A DNA stretch of 26,068 nucleotides. Source: an uncultured Collinsella sp. Lineage in GTDB: Bacteria; Actinomycetota; Coriobacteriia; Coriobacteriales; Coriobacteriaceae. Shown here piece after piece: positions 7,728-15,280 of this stretch. The translations under genes were made by a program, and so were the position numbers. The notes below the pieces were generated by a model, which saw nothing but the letters and a program-made list of their open reading frames with translations, did not search any database and was not told where the DNA came from. The first letter of the stretch is position 1, and every line of letters begins with the position of its first letter. Where the stretch lies: assembly GCA_902493915.1 (NCBI GenBank), contig CABUQY010000019.1, positions 1-26,068 on the forward strand, read 5' to 3'.

Positions 7728-8629
7728 TAAAACCCGTGGCGCTCCAGGAAGCGGAAGGCTAGGCGGATCCAGGGACGGACCGCCACCTGCTTGTCCTCGT
7801 TGTCGACCGCGGTGTTGGCGTTGCCGAGCGAAAGGCCGTGACCACCCTGGTCAAAGACGTGCATCTCGCATGCAACGCCCTCCTCGGCCATGCGCTGCGC
7901 AAACGGGTAGACCTGCGCGATCGGCGCCGTCTTGTCGTCGGACACGCCCCACACAAAGGTCGGTGGCATCTGACGCGAAACATGCGTGGTGGGGCAGATG
8001 TCGGCCAGATGCTCGTCAGTTGCCTCGCCGCCCGTCACCATCGACAGGTAGTCGTTGAGCAAATCGCGCCCCGTCTTGCCGCCCGTCTTGGGCACACGCA
8101 AGTCAATGCGCGGATCGCGCGTCTGCATGTCGCGCACATAGGCAAAGTCGAGCAATGGATAGCCCAGCACCACGGCATCGGGACGAATGTCGTCCGGACG
8201 CGCCCCGGCAAGTGCCGCAAAGGGGCCGGTCTTCCACTGTGTTGCCAGCGAGGCGCAAATCATGCCGCCAGCAGAAAAGCCCACGACGCACACGCGCTTA
8301 GGATCGACATGCCACTCGTCGGCGTTGGCGCGCACCGTGGCGACCATCTTGGCAAGATCTGCCTGGGGGTGCGGAAAGCTCACGTCACCCGTAGAACTCG
8401 TGACATAGTTGAGCACAAAGGCCTGGTAACCGTGATCCAAAAACGCAAACGCCACAGGATCCTGCTCATGCGGAGCGATATGCGTAAACGCACCTCCGCC
8501 ACAGATAATCACCGCGGGGCGGCGGCCATTCGGTTTATCGGGCAACGGCTCGGCACCCAAATACGTAAACGTCGCCGGATAATCCTCGGTCGGCTCCTCG
8601 CCCCACAGCGCATGGTTCTCGACAATCAT
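7727..8629 (-). CDS. Alpha/beta hydrolase, acetyl-esterase / xylan-esterase-like
   Basis: The 300-residue product has a glycine-rich oxyanion segment CGGGAF (43-48), the nucleophile elbow GFSAGG (117-122, Ser119), a probable acid residue in GVSDDKTAP (Asp231 or Asp232) and the catalytic His in DQGGHGLSLG (His264). It lacks a signal peptide. Family knowledge: bacterial BD-FAE/Axe-type alpha/beta hydrolases deacetylate short esters or acetylated sugars and oligosaccharides in the cytoplasm. Substrate here is inferred only. The frame is open upstream to 8836, but the ATG at 8629 is chosen because GGGAGC precedes it and homology-like sequence begins there. It diverges from the EIIA gene across 243 bp. 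Confidence 0.88.
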   Translation of the reverse strand: MIVENHALWGEEPTEDYPATFTYLGAEPLPDKPNGRRPAVIICGGGAFTHIAPHEQDPVAFAFLDHGYQAFVLNYVTSSTGDVSFPHPQADLAKMVATVRANADEWHVDPKRVCVVGFSAGGMICASLATQWKTGPFAALAGARPDDIRPDAVVLGYPLLDFAYVRDMQTRDPRIDLRVPKTGGKTGRDLLNDYLSMVTGGEATDEHLADICPTTHVSRQMPPTFVWGVSDDKTAPIAQVYPFAQRMAEEGVACEMHVFDQGGHGLSLGNANTAVDNEDKQVAVRPWIRLAFRFLERHGF

Positions 8630-8755
8630 ATGTGCTCCCTTCGCGCAAATTATGCGCCCTTGTTTTTCGCCTTCAAGCGTACCCCACCTGAACCCGTGGC
8701 GCAGAAACACTCCAGCAATAAGTTTCCCTTCAACTGATATATCACATAATCCCAG

Positions 8756-8784
8756 TTCAGAGGTATCGTTGAGCAGCGTAGAAT
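8756..8784 (+). promoter_or_regulatory. Candidate promoter for the EIIA gene
   Basis: TTCAGA (8756-8761) and TAGAAT (8779-8784) are separated by 17 bp, about 90 bp before the EIIA start. Both hexamers match the vegetative consensus only partly (4/6 and 5/6). Confidence 0.4.
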
Positions 8785-8815
8785 AGGGGCGTTGACCAAG
8801 CCGCGAAACACATGT

Positions 8816-8825
8816 GAAACGTTTC
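8816..8825. promoter_or_regulatory. Palindromic GAAACGTTTC, LacI-family-like operator
   Basis: A perfect 10-bp palindrome lies between the candidate EIIA promoter and the EIIA start. A CG-centred AAACGTTT core is typical of LacI-family operators, including catabolite-type sites. It would sit in the transcribed leader, where a bound repressor could block elongation. No regulator gene is adjacent. Confidence 0.35.
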
Positions 8826-8872
8826 CGGCAAACCAAACGCGCGATATGCGCCTATTTAAGTTGGAGGCAACT

Positions 8873-9436
8873 ATGGGTCTGCTCGATTCGCTTAAGTCCA
8901 CCTTCACCTCGACCGGCGAGGCGTCCGTTCCGCCCGCAGCAAGCTTCGCTACCCGCGAAGGCGTCATCTATGCCCCCGTCAACGGCGTGCTCGTCAACCT
9001 GAACGAGGTTCCCGACGAGACGATCGCCTCGGGCATGCTTGGCCAGGGCTATGGCATCGAGCCCATTACCGGCACCATCTATGCGCCCGCCAACGGCCGC
9101 ATCGGTGCCACCACTGTCACCAACCACTCCATCGGCATGATCACCGAGGACGGCCTGCGCGTGTTCATCCATGTTGGCCTGGGCACCGTGGAAATGAACG
9201 GCAAGGGTTTTGCCCGCTTTGTCGAGATGGGCGATGTGGTCAAGGCAGGCCAGCCGCTCATCAGCTTCGACCGCGAGGCCATTAAGGCCGCTGGTCACGA
9301 GGACATCGTGACCGTCATCGTCTCCGAGCTAGATCGTCTTAAGAGCATCGACCATGTCGGCGAGTCTGGAACGCTTATCGGCGGCAACCCGCTCGTCAAG
9401 CTTGGCGACCCGCTGCTGGTTGCCAAGACCAAGTAG
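8873..9436 (+). CDS. crr: PTS glucose-type EIIA phosphocarrier (stand-alone)
   Basis: This 187-residue protein is an EIIA-Glc-type domain: GVIYAPVNGVLVNLNEVPD at the start of the beta fold, the auxiliary histidine in TNHSIGMI (His85) and the phosphorylated histidine in FIHVGLGTVEMNGKGF (His100). The 15-residue spacing equals that of E. coli His75/His90. Family knowledge: it takes phosphate from HPr and passes it to an EIIB domain during sugar uptake, and often signals carbon status. No EIIB/EIIC gene is next to it, so it probably serves a permease encoded elsewhere. The ATG at 8873 follows TTGGAGG; the frame extends upstream to 8792, but that part lacks family-like sequence. A strong terminator follows. 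Confidence 0.93.
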   Translation: MGLLDSLKSTFTSTGEASVPPAASFATREGVIYAPVNGVLVNLNEVPDETIASGMLGQGYGIEPITGTIYAPANGRIGATTVTNHSIGMITEDGLRVFIHVGLGTVEMNGKGFARFVEMGDVVKAGQPLISFDREAIKAAGHEDIVTVIVSELDRLKSIDHVGESGTLIGGNPLVKLGDPLLVAKTK

Positions 9437-9473
9437 CCAGGCCCCACGCCACACAGCCAAAAGGCACCTCGTC

Positions 9474-9507
9474 AAGCGCCCGCGACCATTTGGCCGCGGG
9501 CGCTTTT
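9474..9507 (+). terminator. Rho-independent terminator after EIIA
   Basis: Stem AAGCGCCCGCG (9474-9484) / CGCGGGCGCTT (9495-9505), 11 bp, exact, with a 10-nt loop and a TTTTCGTTT tail. Confidence 0.9.
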
Positions 9508-9617
9508 CGTTTGAAAAACCATCCCGCCAATGCTTTATCTGTATAGCTCAAATGAGCCGAGCTGCTAGAATATCGAACTGTATGGATAACTATCATTCAA
9601 CCGTTATGGGAGGATAC

Positions 9618-11021
9618 GTGAACCGCACCAAAATCGCGCAGCTCTATGCCGATGCCGAGTCGCTCGGCGGCCAGACCGTCACCGTCGCCGGCTGGGTCAA
9701 GTCCGTCCGCGACATGAAGAACTTTGGCTTTGTTACGCTCAACGACGGCAGCTGCTTCCGCGACCTGCAGGTCGTCATGAACCGCGAGGCACTCGACAAC
9801 TACGACGAGATCGCCCATCAAAACGTCTCGGCCGCACTCATTTGCACCGGCACCGTCAAGCTGACCCCCGATGCGCCCCAGCCTTTCGAGCTTTCTGCCA
9901 CCTCCATCGAGGTCGAGGGCGTCAGCGCCCCGGATTACCCGCTGCAAAAGAAGCGCGCAACCGTCGAGTTCCTGCGCACCCAGCAGCACCTGCGCCCGCG
10001 CACCAACCTGTTCCGCGCCGTGTTCCGCATCCGCTCTGTCGCGGCTGCCGCCATCCACCGCTTCTTCCAGGAGCAGGGCTTTGTCTACGTCAACACCCCC
10101 ATCATCACCACGAGTGACTGCGAGGGCGCCGGCGAGATGTTCCGCGTGACCACGCTCGACCCCAAAAATCCGCCCCTCACCGAGTCCGGCGAGGTCGACT
10201 GGAGCCAGGACTTCTTTGGCAAGCATGCGAGCCTCACCGTGTCCGGCCAGCTCAATGCCGAGAACTTTGCCATGGCCTTTGGCGACGTATACACCTTTGG
10301 TCCCACCTTCCGTGCCGAGAACTCCAACACCACGCGCCACGCCGCCGAGTTTTGGATGATCGAGCCCGAGATGGCCTTTGCCGACCTTAACGACTACATG
10401 GATAACGCCGAGGCCATGCTCAAGTACGTCCTTAAGGACGTTATGGCCACCTGCCCCGACGAGCTCAATATGCTCAACAAGTTTGTGGACAAGGGTCTGC
10501 TCGAGCGCCTGGACCATGTCGCCAACTCCGACTTTGCCCGCGTTACCTACACCGAGGCCGTCGAGATCCTGGAGCAGGCAGTCGCTGCTGGCCACCAGTT
10601 TGATTACCCCGTCAGCTGGGGCATCGACCTGCAGACCGAGCACGAGCGTTTCCTGACGGAGGAGCACTTTAAGCGCCCGACCTTCGTGACCGACTACCCG
10701 GCCGAGATCAAGGCGTTCTACATGCGCATGAACGAGGACGGCAAGACCGTCGCCGCCGCCGACTGCCTGGTTCCCGGTATCGGCGAGATTATCGGCGGCT
10801 CCCAGCGCGAGGAGCGCCTGGATCTGCTCGAGGCCCGCATCAAGGATCTGGGCATGAATCCCGAGCAGTACAAGTACTACCTTGACCTGCGCCGCTACGG
10901 TTCCTGCAAGCACGCCGGCTACGGTCTGGGCTTCGAGCGCTTGGTCATGTATCTGACCGGCGTGGGCAACATCCGCGACGTCCTGCCGCACCCGCGCACC
11001 GTGGGCAACGCCGACTTCTAA
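9618..11021 (+). CDS. asnS: Asparagine--tRNA ligase
   Basis: The product (467 residues from the preferred start) has the N-terminal OB-fold anticodon-binding domain (VTVAGWVKSVRDMKNFGF) and a class II catalytic core. Motif 2 is FRAENSNTTRHAAEFWMIE (near residue 230) and motif 3 is GYGLGFERLVMYLTG (near 434). Length and the NSNTTRHAAEF segment fit AsnRS rather than AspRS. It charges tRNA-Asn with asparagine using ATP in the cytoplasm. The frame is open further upstream (ATGs at 9582 and 9606), but the GTG at 9618 is best: GGGAGG lies 4 nt before it and the following residues match the usual AsnRS N-terminus, while neither ATG has a ribosome binding site. It is monocistronic, with terminators on both sides. 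Confidence 0.96.
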   Translation: MNRTKIAQLYADAESLGGQTVTVAGWVKSVRDMKNFGFVTLNDGSCFRDLQVVMNREALDNYDEIAHQNVSAALICTGTVKLTPDAPQPFELSATSIEVEGVSAPDYPLQKKRATVEFLRTQQHLRPRTNLFRAVFRIRSVAAAAIHRFFQEQGFVYVNTPIITTSDCEGAGEMFRVTTLDPKNPPLTESGEVDWSQDFFGKHASLTVSGQLNAENFAMAFGDVYTFGPTFRAENSNTTRHAAEFWMIEPEMAFADLNDYMDNAEAMLKYVLKDVMATCPDELNMLNKFVDKGLLERLDHVANSDFARVTYTEAVEILEQAVAAGHQFDYPVSWGIDLQTEHERFLTEEHFKRPTFVTDYPAEIKAFYMRMNEDGKTVAAADCLVPGIGEIIGGSQREERLDLLEARIKDLGMNPEQYKYYLDLRRYGSCKHAGYGLGFERLVMYLTGVGNIRDVLPHPRTVGNADF

Positions 11022-11070
11022 TCGTCGGACGCTAGCTCGCGTCGCCACACGCCAACGCTCATCGCATAAG

Positions 11071-11103
11071 CGTCTCTCGACATCGGTCGAGAGACGTTTT
11101 TTT
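11071..11103 (+). terminator. Rho-independent terminator after asnS
   Basis: Stem CGTCTCTCGA / TCGAGAGACG (10 bp exact, 11071-11080 / 11087-11096), 6-nt loop, then seven T residues. The textbook form makes it confident. Confidence 0.97.
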
Positions 11104-11195
11104 CAACAGCATCCGTCAAGCTTTTGGCAAGTTTTTGGTCAGTTGAGCAGGGCTGTTGAAAACTCGACCCGCCGTTTGCCGACGACTATCGACCG

Positions 11196-11275
11196 CCCAG
11201 AGCGCCCTGCGCCCCTGGGAAAGCCCCACGTCCTAGGCTCCATACCGTCGCCACCCAAAACGGAAAGGACGTGGG
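11196..11275 (+). promoter_or_regulatory. Structured 5' leader that can mask the ribosome binding site of the WYL-like regulator
   Basis: Two hairpins lie just before the regulator start. The first pairs CCCAG with CTGGG (11196-11200 / 11215-11219), with an inner GCGC/GCGC stem. The second pairs CCCACGTCCT (11225-11234) with AGGACGTGGG (11266-11275) over 10 exact base pairs. The right arm of the second contains the AGGA of the ribosome binding site, so folding would hide it. Translational control, perhaps autoregulatory, is an inference. Confidence 0.5.
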
Positions 11276-11279
11276 CACC

Positions 11280-12068
11280 ATGACCGAAGCCGCTGTTGAA
11301 ACCTACGACACCACGACTAGAGGCGCCGCCTCGATGGCAGCCTATCGCGCCGTTCGCATCCTGCAACTATTAAGCGAAAACACCGGCGAGGACAAGGCCA
11401 TGCTTTCCGATGAGCTGATCCGGCGCCTCGCCCATCCCGACAACCCCGCCCGCATGCCCATCTCGGCGGCGCGGCGCAGCATCTACACCGCCATCTCCGC
11501 GCTTCGCCATGCCGGATACGAAATTGAGTACAAACGCGGCGTGGGCTACAAACTTCTTACCCGCCCGCTCACCGATGAAGAGATCATCCGGCTCCACGGT
11601 ATGGTCATGCGCAACCGCTCCACGCCTATCGCTATCCGCAAGAGCATGGCGCAGCACTTAGTTGCCATGGCGAGCGCCGACGTTCGCGGCTACCTCGATA
11701 CACCCGAACCCGCTCCAAGCGCAGGCAGCAAGGCTACCAAGGCAACACGCACGCCCATCAAGCGCATCGACACGTGCGAGCTCGTCGAGCAGGCCATCGA
11801 CCACGGAACCACGGTGAGTTTTGATATTTCGAGCGTCACGACGCATGGCGAAACCGAAGCAGCACGGATGACACTCCGTCCCTTTGCCATCAAGCAACGA
11901 GACGGCATCTCTTATTTGTTGGGAACGGTCTATGACGCCCGAGGCGCCGATGACACGTTGCGTACCGTAGAGATTGGCCGAATGAGAAACGTCACCACAC
12001 GTCTCCTCGACGGCAAGAAGCTCTTCGCCGCCCTCGACGAGGAGGAGGACGCCTCCTCCGCCGCATAA
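11280..12068 (+). CDS. WYL-domain-like transcriptional regulator
   Basis: The 262-residue protein has an N-terminal winged helix-turn-helix-like region (about 20-95: AYRAVRILQLLSE, then ISAARRSIYTAISALRHAGY and EIEYKRGVGYKLL, the wing) and a C-terminal region (about 160-245: TTVSFDIS, LRPFAIKQRDGISYLLG, LRTVEIGRMRNV). That pattern matches the HTH_11 plus WYL-type ligand-sensing layout, although the WYL tripeptide itself reads SYLLG. Family knowledge: such proteins bind DNA and sense nucleic-acid ligands or metabolites, often as homodimers; targets are unknown. Between domains is a Ser/Thr/Lys/Pro-rich linker (about 140-157). ATG 11280 is preferred over an in-frame GTG at 11271 because AAGGA is only 2 nt from the GTG. 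No terminator is obvious before the ABC operon, 160 bp downstream. Confidence 0.8.
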   Translation: MTEAAVETYDTTTRGAASMAAYRAVRILQLLSENTGEDKAMLSDELIRRLAHPDNPARMPISAARRSIYTAISALRHAGYEIEYKRGVGYKLLTRPLTDEEIIRLHGMVMRNRSTPIAIRKSMAQHLVAMASADVRGYLDTPEPAPSAGSKATKATRTPIKRIDTCELVEQAIDHGTTVSFDISSVTTHGETEAARMTLRPFAIKQRDGISYLLGTVYDARGADDTLRTVEIGRMRNVTTRLLDGKKLFAALDEEEDASSAA

Positions 12069-12136
12069 GACCCTCCGCCGCCCATTCGACTACCCGTACC
12101 GCCCATCCGATTCTGTATTAAAAACCCGCCAGGCTG

Positions 12137-12167
12137 TTGTAAAAATGGACATCAGCGCTACTATAGT
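12137..12167 (+). promoter_or_regulatory. Candidate promoter of the ABC importer operon
   Basis: TTGTAA (12137-12142) is followed by TACTAT (12159-12164, 16-bp spacer) and the overlapping TATAGT (12162-12167, 19-bp spacer), 60-90 bp before the lipoprotein start. An imperfect hairpin (ACTTGCACT...CAGTGCAGT) follows in the leader. No T-box or riboswitch consensus was recognised. Confidence 0.5.
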
Positions 12168-12227
12168 TCCACTTGCACTTTGTCCCAGTGCAGTGTTTCC
12201 AGCCATTTTTATACTGGGGGTAATGAT

Positions 12228-13208
12228 ATGAAGGACATCACCATCAGTCGCAGGAGCCTTCTGGTCTCCGCCGGCCTGCTCGCGCTCGCCCCGCTCGCCG
12301 GATGCGGCGGCAACTCTGGTTCCGGCTCTGCTGCCGCCGGTTCCGACTACACCATCGGCGTTCTGCAACTCACCGAGCATTCCGCACTCGATGCCGCCAA
12401 CGACGGCTTTGTCAAGGCCATCAAGGAGAACGGCCTTAAGGTCAAGATCGACCAGAAGAACGCCCAGAACGACCAGTCCACGTGTAAGTCCATTGCCGAC
12501 AAGTTTGTGGGCGACAACGTCAACCTGATTTATGCCATCGCCACGCCCGCCGCGCAGGCTGCCGCCGGCGCCACGGCCGATATCCCCATCGTGGGCTGCG
12601 CCATCACCGACTACGCCGCCTCCGGCCTGGTCCAGGACAACGACAAGCCCGGCACCAACGTCACGGGCGCTTCCGACCTCACCCCGGTCGCCGAGCAGCT
12701 CGAGATGATGCAGAAGGTCCTGCCCGACGTTAAAAAGGTCGGCCTGCTCTACTGCACCGCCGAGTCCAACTCCGACGTCCAGATCAAGGCCGCCAAGAAG
12801 GACCTCGACAAGCTGGGCCTCGAGCACACTGACTTCACCGTCTCGAGCTCCAACGAGATTCAGTCCGTCGTCGAGTCTGCCGTGGGCAAGGTCGACGCGC
12901 TGTACTCCCCCACCGACAACACCATCGCCGCGGGTGCCTCGCAGGTCGGCCAGATCTGCAAGGAAAACAAGCTTCCCTTCGTGACTGGCGAGGAGGGCAT
13001 GTGTAAGGCCGGCGGCCTGTTCACCCTCTCCATCAATTACGAGGACCTGGGCTACGCCGCGGGCGAGATGGCCGTTAAGATCCTGAAGGGCGAGGCCAAG
13101 CCCGAAGACATGCCGATCAAGCACCTCTCGAGCAAGGACCTGGTCGTCGTCAAGAACGACGAGATGGCCGAGGCCCTGGGCATCGACCTTTCCGCTCTGG
13201 ACGCGTAA
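12228..13208 (+). CDS. ABC transporter substrate-binding lipoprotein (TrpX/COG2984 type)
   Basis: The 326-residue protein begins with a lipoprotein signal peptide: positively charged start, SRRSLLVSAGLLALAPLAGC, lipobox LAGC with Cys26. The double Arg before the hydrophobic stretch is Tat-like. A Gly/Ser linker follows, then a periplasmic-binding fold with YTIGVLQLTEHSALDAANDGF, IYAIATPAAQAA, KKVGLLYCTAESNS, VDALYSPTDNTI and GYAAGEMAVKIL, which fits the COG2984 family (TrpX-like, often for tryptophan or other aromatic or purine-like ligands). Ligand is not readable. The start at 12228 follows CTGGGGG. The permease and ATPase follow on the same strand, giving a complete importer. Confidence 0.93.
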   Translation: MKDITISRRSLLVSAGLLALAPLAGCGGNSGSGSAAAGSDYTIGVLQLTEHSALDAANDGFVKAIKENGLKVKIDQKNAQNDQSTCKSIADKFVGDNVNLIYAIATPAAQAAAGATADIPIVGCAITDYAASGLVQDNDKPGTNVTGASDLTPVAEQLEMMQKVLPDVKKVGLLYCTAESNSDVQIKAAKKDLDKLGLEHTDFTVSSSNEIQSVVESAVGKVDALYSPTDNTIAAGASQVGQICKENKLPFVTGEEGMCKAGGLFTLSINYEDLGYAAGEMAVKILKGEAKPEDMPIKHLSSKDLVVVKNDEMAEALGIDLSALDA

Positions 13209-13275
13209 TGCCATACGCGGCATGCGTCTAGAGCCCGTGCTCGCGCTTTAGCCGCGTTATTCAATATCTGAGCCA

Positions 13276-13309
13276 CAGGGGCGGGCGCTGTAGACCGGCG
13301 TCCGCCCTG
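13276..13309 (+). terminator. Intercistronic hairpin between lipoprotein and permease genes
   Basis: A 12-bp GC-rich stem with one bulged G (13276-13288 / 13298-13309), 9-nt loop, followed by CTTGTTT. It lies 67 bp after the lipoprotein stop and about 100 bp before the permease. It is probably a partial terminator or RNA-stabilising structure that lets the binding protein be made in excess. Confidence 0.6.
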
Positions 13310-13411
13310 CTTGTTTCAGGTAAAACAAAACGTCTGTCCGCAGCTCTTCTATGCATTGTTACCGCTATTATGGAAAAGCACGTGTCCACCCTATCCTAGG
13401 AGGTATGAAGC

Positions 13412-14335
13412 ATGCTCATTGCATTGCAGGGCGCCGTTTCGCAGGGCGTCCTCTGGGGCATTATGGTGCTTGGCGTGTTTATCACGTTCCGCCTGCTCGA
13501 CATTCCCGATATGACCTGCGACGGCAGCTTTGCCCTCGGCGGCTGCGTCTGCGCTGTGCTCATCGTCAATAACAACGTCGACCCGCTGCTCGCCGTGCTG
13601 GCCGGTATGTGCGCCGGCGCCATCGCGGGTGCCGTCACGGGCATTTTGACCACCGTCTTTGAGATTCCCGCGATCCTCGCCGGAATCCTCACCCAGATCA
13701 GTCTGTGGTCAATCAACCTGCGCATCATGGGCAAGTCCAATACGCCCATTCTTGCCAAGGGCACCGTGTTCTCGGCCGTCAGCAATATGACCGGCCTGCC
13801 GCAGTCCACCGTTGCCATCATCTTGGGCATCCTGCTCGCCGTGGCTATCGTTGCCATCCTGTATTGGTTCTTTGGCACCGAGATTGGCTCGGCGCTGCGC
13901 GCCACCGGCAACAACGAGTACATGATCCGCGCCCTGGGCGTCAACACCAACTCCACCAAGATGATCGCCCTTGTGCTCTCCAACGCCCTCATCGGCCTTT
14001 CGGGCGCGCTCATCTGCCAGAGCCAAAAGTATGCCGACATTGGTATGGGCACCGGTGCCATCGTTATCGGTCTTGCCGCCATTGTTATCGGTGAGGTGCT
14101 CGGCCGTCTGCTGCCCGGCGGCCTCACGCAGTTTAGCGTCCGTCTTGCCTCCGCCGTCTTTGGCTCCGTGGTCTACTTCCTTATCCGCGCCATCGTGCTG
14201 CAAATGGGCATGGACGCCAACGACATGAAACTGCTCTCCGCCGTGATCGTCGCCGTGGCCCTGTGCGTGCCCGTGGTTTGGGAGCGCTATAAGCTCCGCA
14301 GCTCCTACACGAAGGGGGGTGAGGCAGATGCTTAA
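13412..14335 (+). CDS. ABC transporter permease (TrpY/COG4120 type)
   Basis: This 307-residue protein has about eight to nine hydrophobic segments, with no signal sequence of the cleaved type. LLDIPDMTCDGSFALGG near residue 28 and ALRATGNNEYMIRALGVNTNSTKMIALVLSNALIGLSGAL are typical of the branched-chain/ribose-like permease superfamily: DGSFALG is the conserved early segment and the ALG-N loop contacts the ATPase. It forms the membrane channel of the importer with the lipoprotein upstream. The ATG at 13412 follows AGGAGG (8-nt spacing). Its last codons overlap the start of the ATPase gene by 8 bp, which suggests coupled translation. Confidence 0.93.
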   Translation: MLIALQGAVSQGVLWGIMVLGVFITFRLLDIPDMTCDGSFALGGCVCAVLIVNNNVDPLLAVLAGMCAGAIAGAVTGILTTVFEIPAILAGILTQISLWSINLRIMGKSNTPILAKGTVFSAVSNMTGLPQSTVAIILGILLAVAIVAILYWFFGTEIGSALRATGNNEYMIRALGVNTNSTKMIALVLSNALIGLSGALICQSQKYADIGMGTGAIVIGLAAIVIGEVLGRLLPGGLTQFSVRLASAVFGSVVYFLIRAIVLQMGMDANDMKLLSAVIVAVALCVPVVWERYKLRSSYTKGGEADA

Positions 14336-15122
14336 GCTCTCGCACGTCAAAAAGACCTTTAACAAGGGCACCGTCACCGAGAAGCGCGCGCTCACCGGCG
14401 TCGACCTCACCCTGAATGACAGCGACTTTGTAACCGTGATCGGCGGCAATGGCGCCGGCAAGTCCACGCTGCTCAACATGATCGCCGGCGTATATCCGCT
14501 CGATTCGGGCGTTATCGAGCTCGACGGCAACGATATCTCGCGTCTGAGCGAGTCGCAGCGTGCCAAGTACCTGGGCCGTGTGTTCCAAGACCCCATGCGC
14601 GGCACCGCAGCCGACATGCAGATTGCCGAGAACCTGGCCCTCGCCAAGCGTCGCGGCCAGCGTCGCGGCCTTTCGTGGGGCGTCACCAAGGCCGAGAAAG
14701 ATGAGTACGTTGAGCTGCTCAAGCGCCTGGACCTTGGTCTGGACACGCGTCTCAACGCCAAGGTCGGCCTGCTCTCGGGCGGACAGCGCCAGGCACTCAC
14801 CCTGTTGATGGCCACGCTCACCAGGCCGCGCCTGCTGCTGCTCGACGAGCACACCGCGGCCCTCGACCCCAAGACGGCCTCTAAGGTGCTCAACCTGACC
14901 GAGGAGATCGTCGACGAGAACCACCTGACCACGCTCATGGTCACGCACAACATGAACGACGCCATCCGTCTGGGCAACCGTCTGATCATGATGCACGAAG
15001 GCCACGTGATCTACGACGTGGCGGGCGATGAGAAGAAGTCGCTCACCGTAGCCGACCTGCTGCAGAAGTTCGAGGAGGTCTCGGGCGGCGAGCTCGCTAA
15101 CGACCGCATGCTGCTGAGCTAA
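14328..15122 (+). CDS. ABC transporter ATP-binding protein (COG1101 type)
   Basis: The 264-residue protein has Walker A GGNGAGKST (39-47), Q-loop VFQD (85-88), signature LSGGQ (149-153), Walker B ending LLLLDE (169-174) and the switch His in VTHN (His197). It energises import through the permease. I choose the ATG at 14328 (GGGGGG 8 nt upstream) over the in-frame GTG at 14319, which overlaps that G-run. The gene ends in a hairpin repeat that begins inside its TAA stop codon, followed by a second strong terminator. Confidence 0.95.
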   Translation: MLKLSHVKKTFNKGTVTEKRALTGVDLTLNDSDFVTVIGGNGAGKSTLLNMIAGVYPLDSGVIELDGNDISRLSESQRAKYLGRVFQDPMRGTAADMQIAENLALAKRRGQRRGLSWGVTKAEKDEYVELLKRLDLGLDTRLNAKVGLLSGGQRQALTLLMATLTRPRLLLLDEHTAALDPKTASKVLNLTEEIVDENHLTTLMVTHNMNDAIRLGNRLIMMHEGHVIYDVAGDEKKSLTVADLLQKFEEVSGGELANDRMLLS

Positions 15123-15161
15123 AACCTGCCAAAAAGGGACAGGTTTATTTTGGCAGGTTTT
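15121..15161 (+). repeat. Hairpin repeat overlapping the ATPase stop codon (GGGACAGG family)
   Basis: Arms 15121-15134 and 15148-15161 are exact 14-bp complements (AAAACCTGCCAAAA / TTTTGGCAGGTTTT). The loop and right arm carry AGGGACAGG...GG..GGTTTT, which aligns over 27 nt (19 identical) with the element at 18213-18239. The final TTTT makes it terminator-like. Confidence 0.85.
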
Positions 15162-15176
15162 ATCTGCGCAAACGTC

Positions 15177-15216
15177 AAAACCGCCGCTAAGGGGCAGACG
15201 CCCTTGCGGCGGTTTT
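15177..15216 (+). terminator. Strong terminator of the ABC importer operon
   Basis: AAAACCGCCGC(T)AAGGG pairs with CCCTTGCGGCGGTTTT: 16 bp with a single bulged T, loop GCAGACG. The 3' T-run is part of the stem. Confidence 0.88.
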
Positions 15217-15280
15217 CGCATATTATGTCGATAATCCGATATTCAACCAGACATTCTGGCTAAGGACTAAGGAAACTGCC

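Noticed and set aside
9597..11048. Long antisense frame (483 codons) over asnS
   Set aside because: It is an antisense shadow of the high-GC asnS gene; the translation is low-complexity (Gly/Val/Leu/Asp/His-rich) with no family motif.
12069..12227. T-box or riboswitch upstream of the Trp-type importer
   Set aside because: No T-box core sequence, specifier stem or other recognised aptamer feature is visible; the leader is too short.
12090..13223. 377-codon minus-strand frame over the binding lipoprotein
   Set aside because: Shadow of a strong lipoprotein gene; no plausible start signal or motif.
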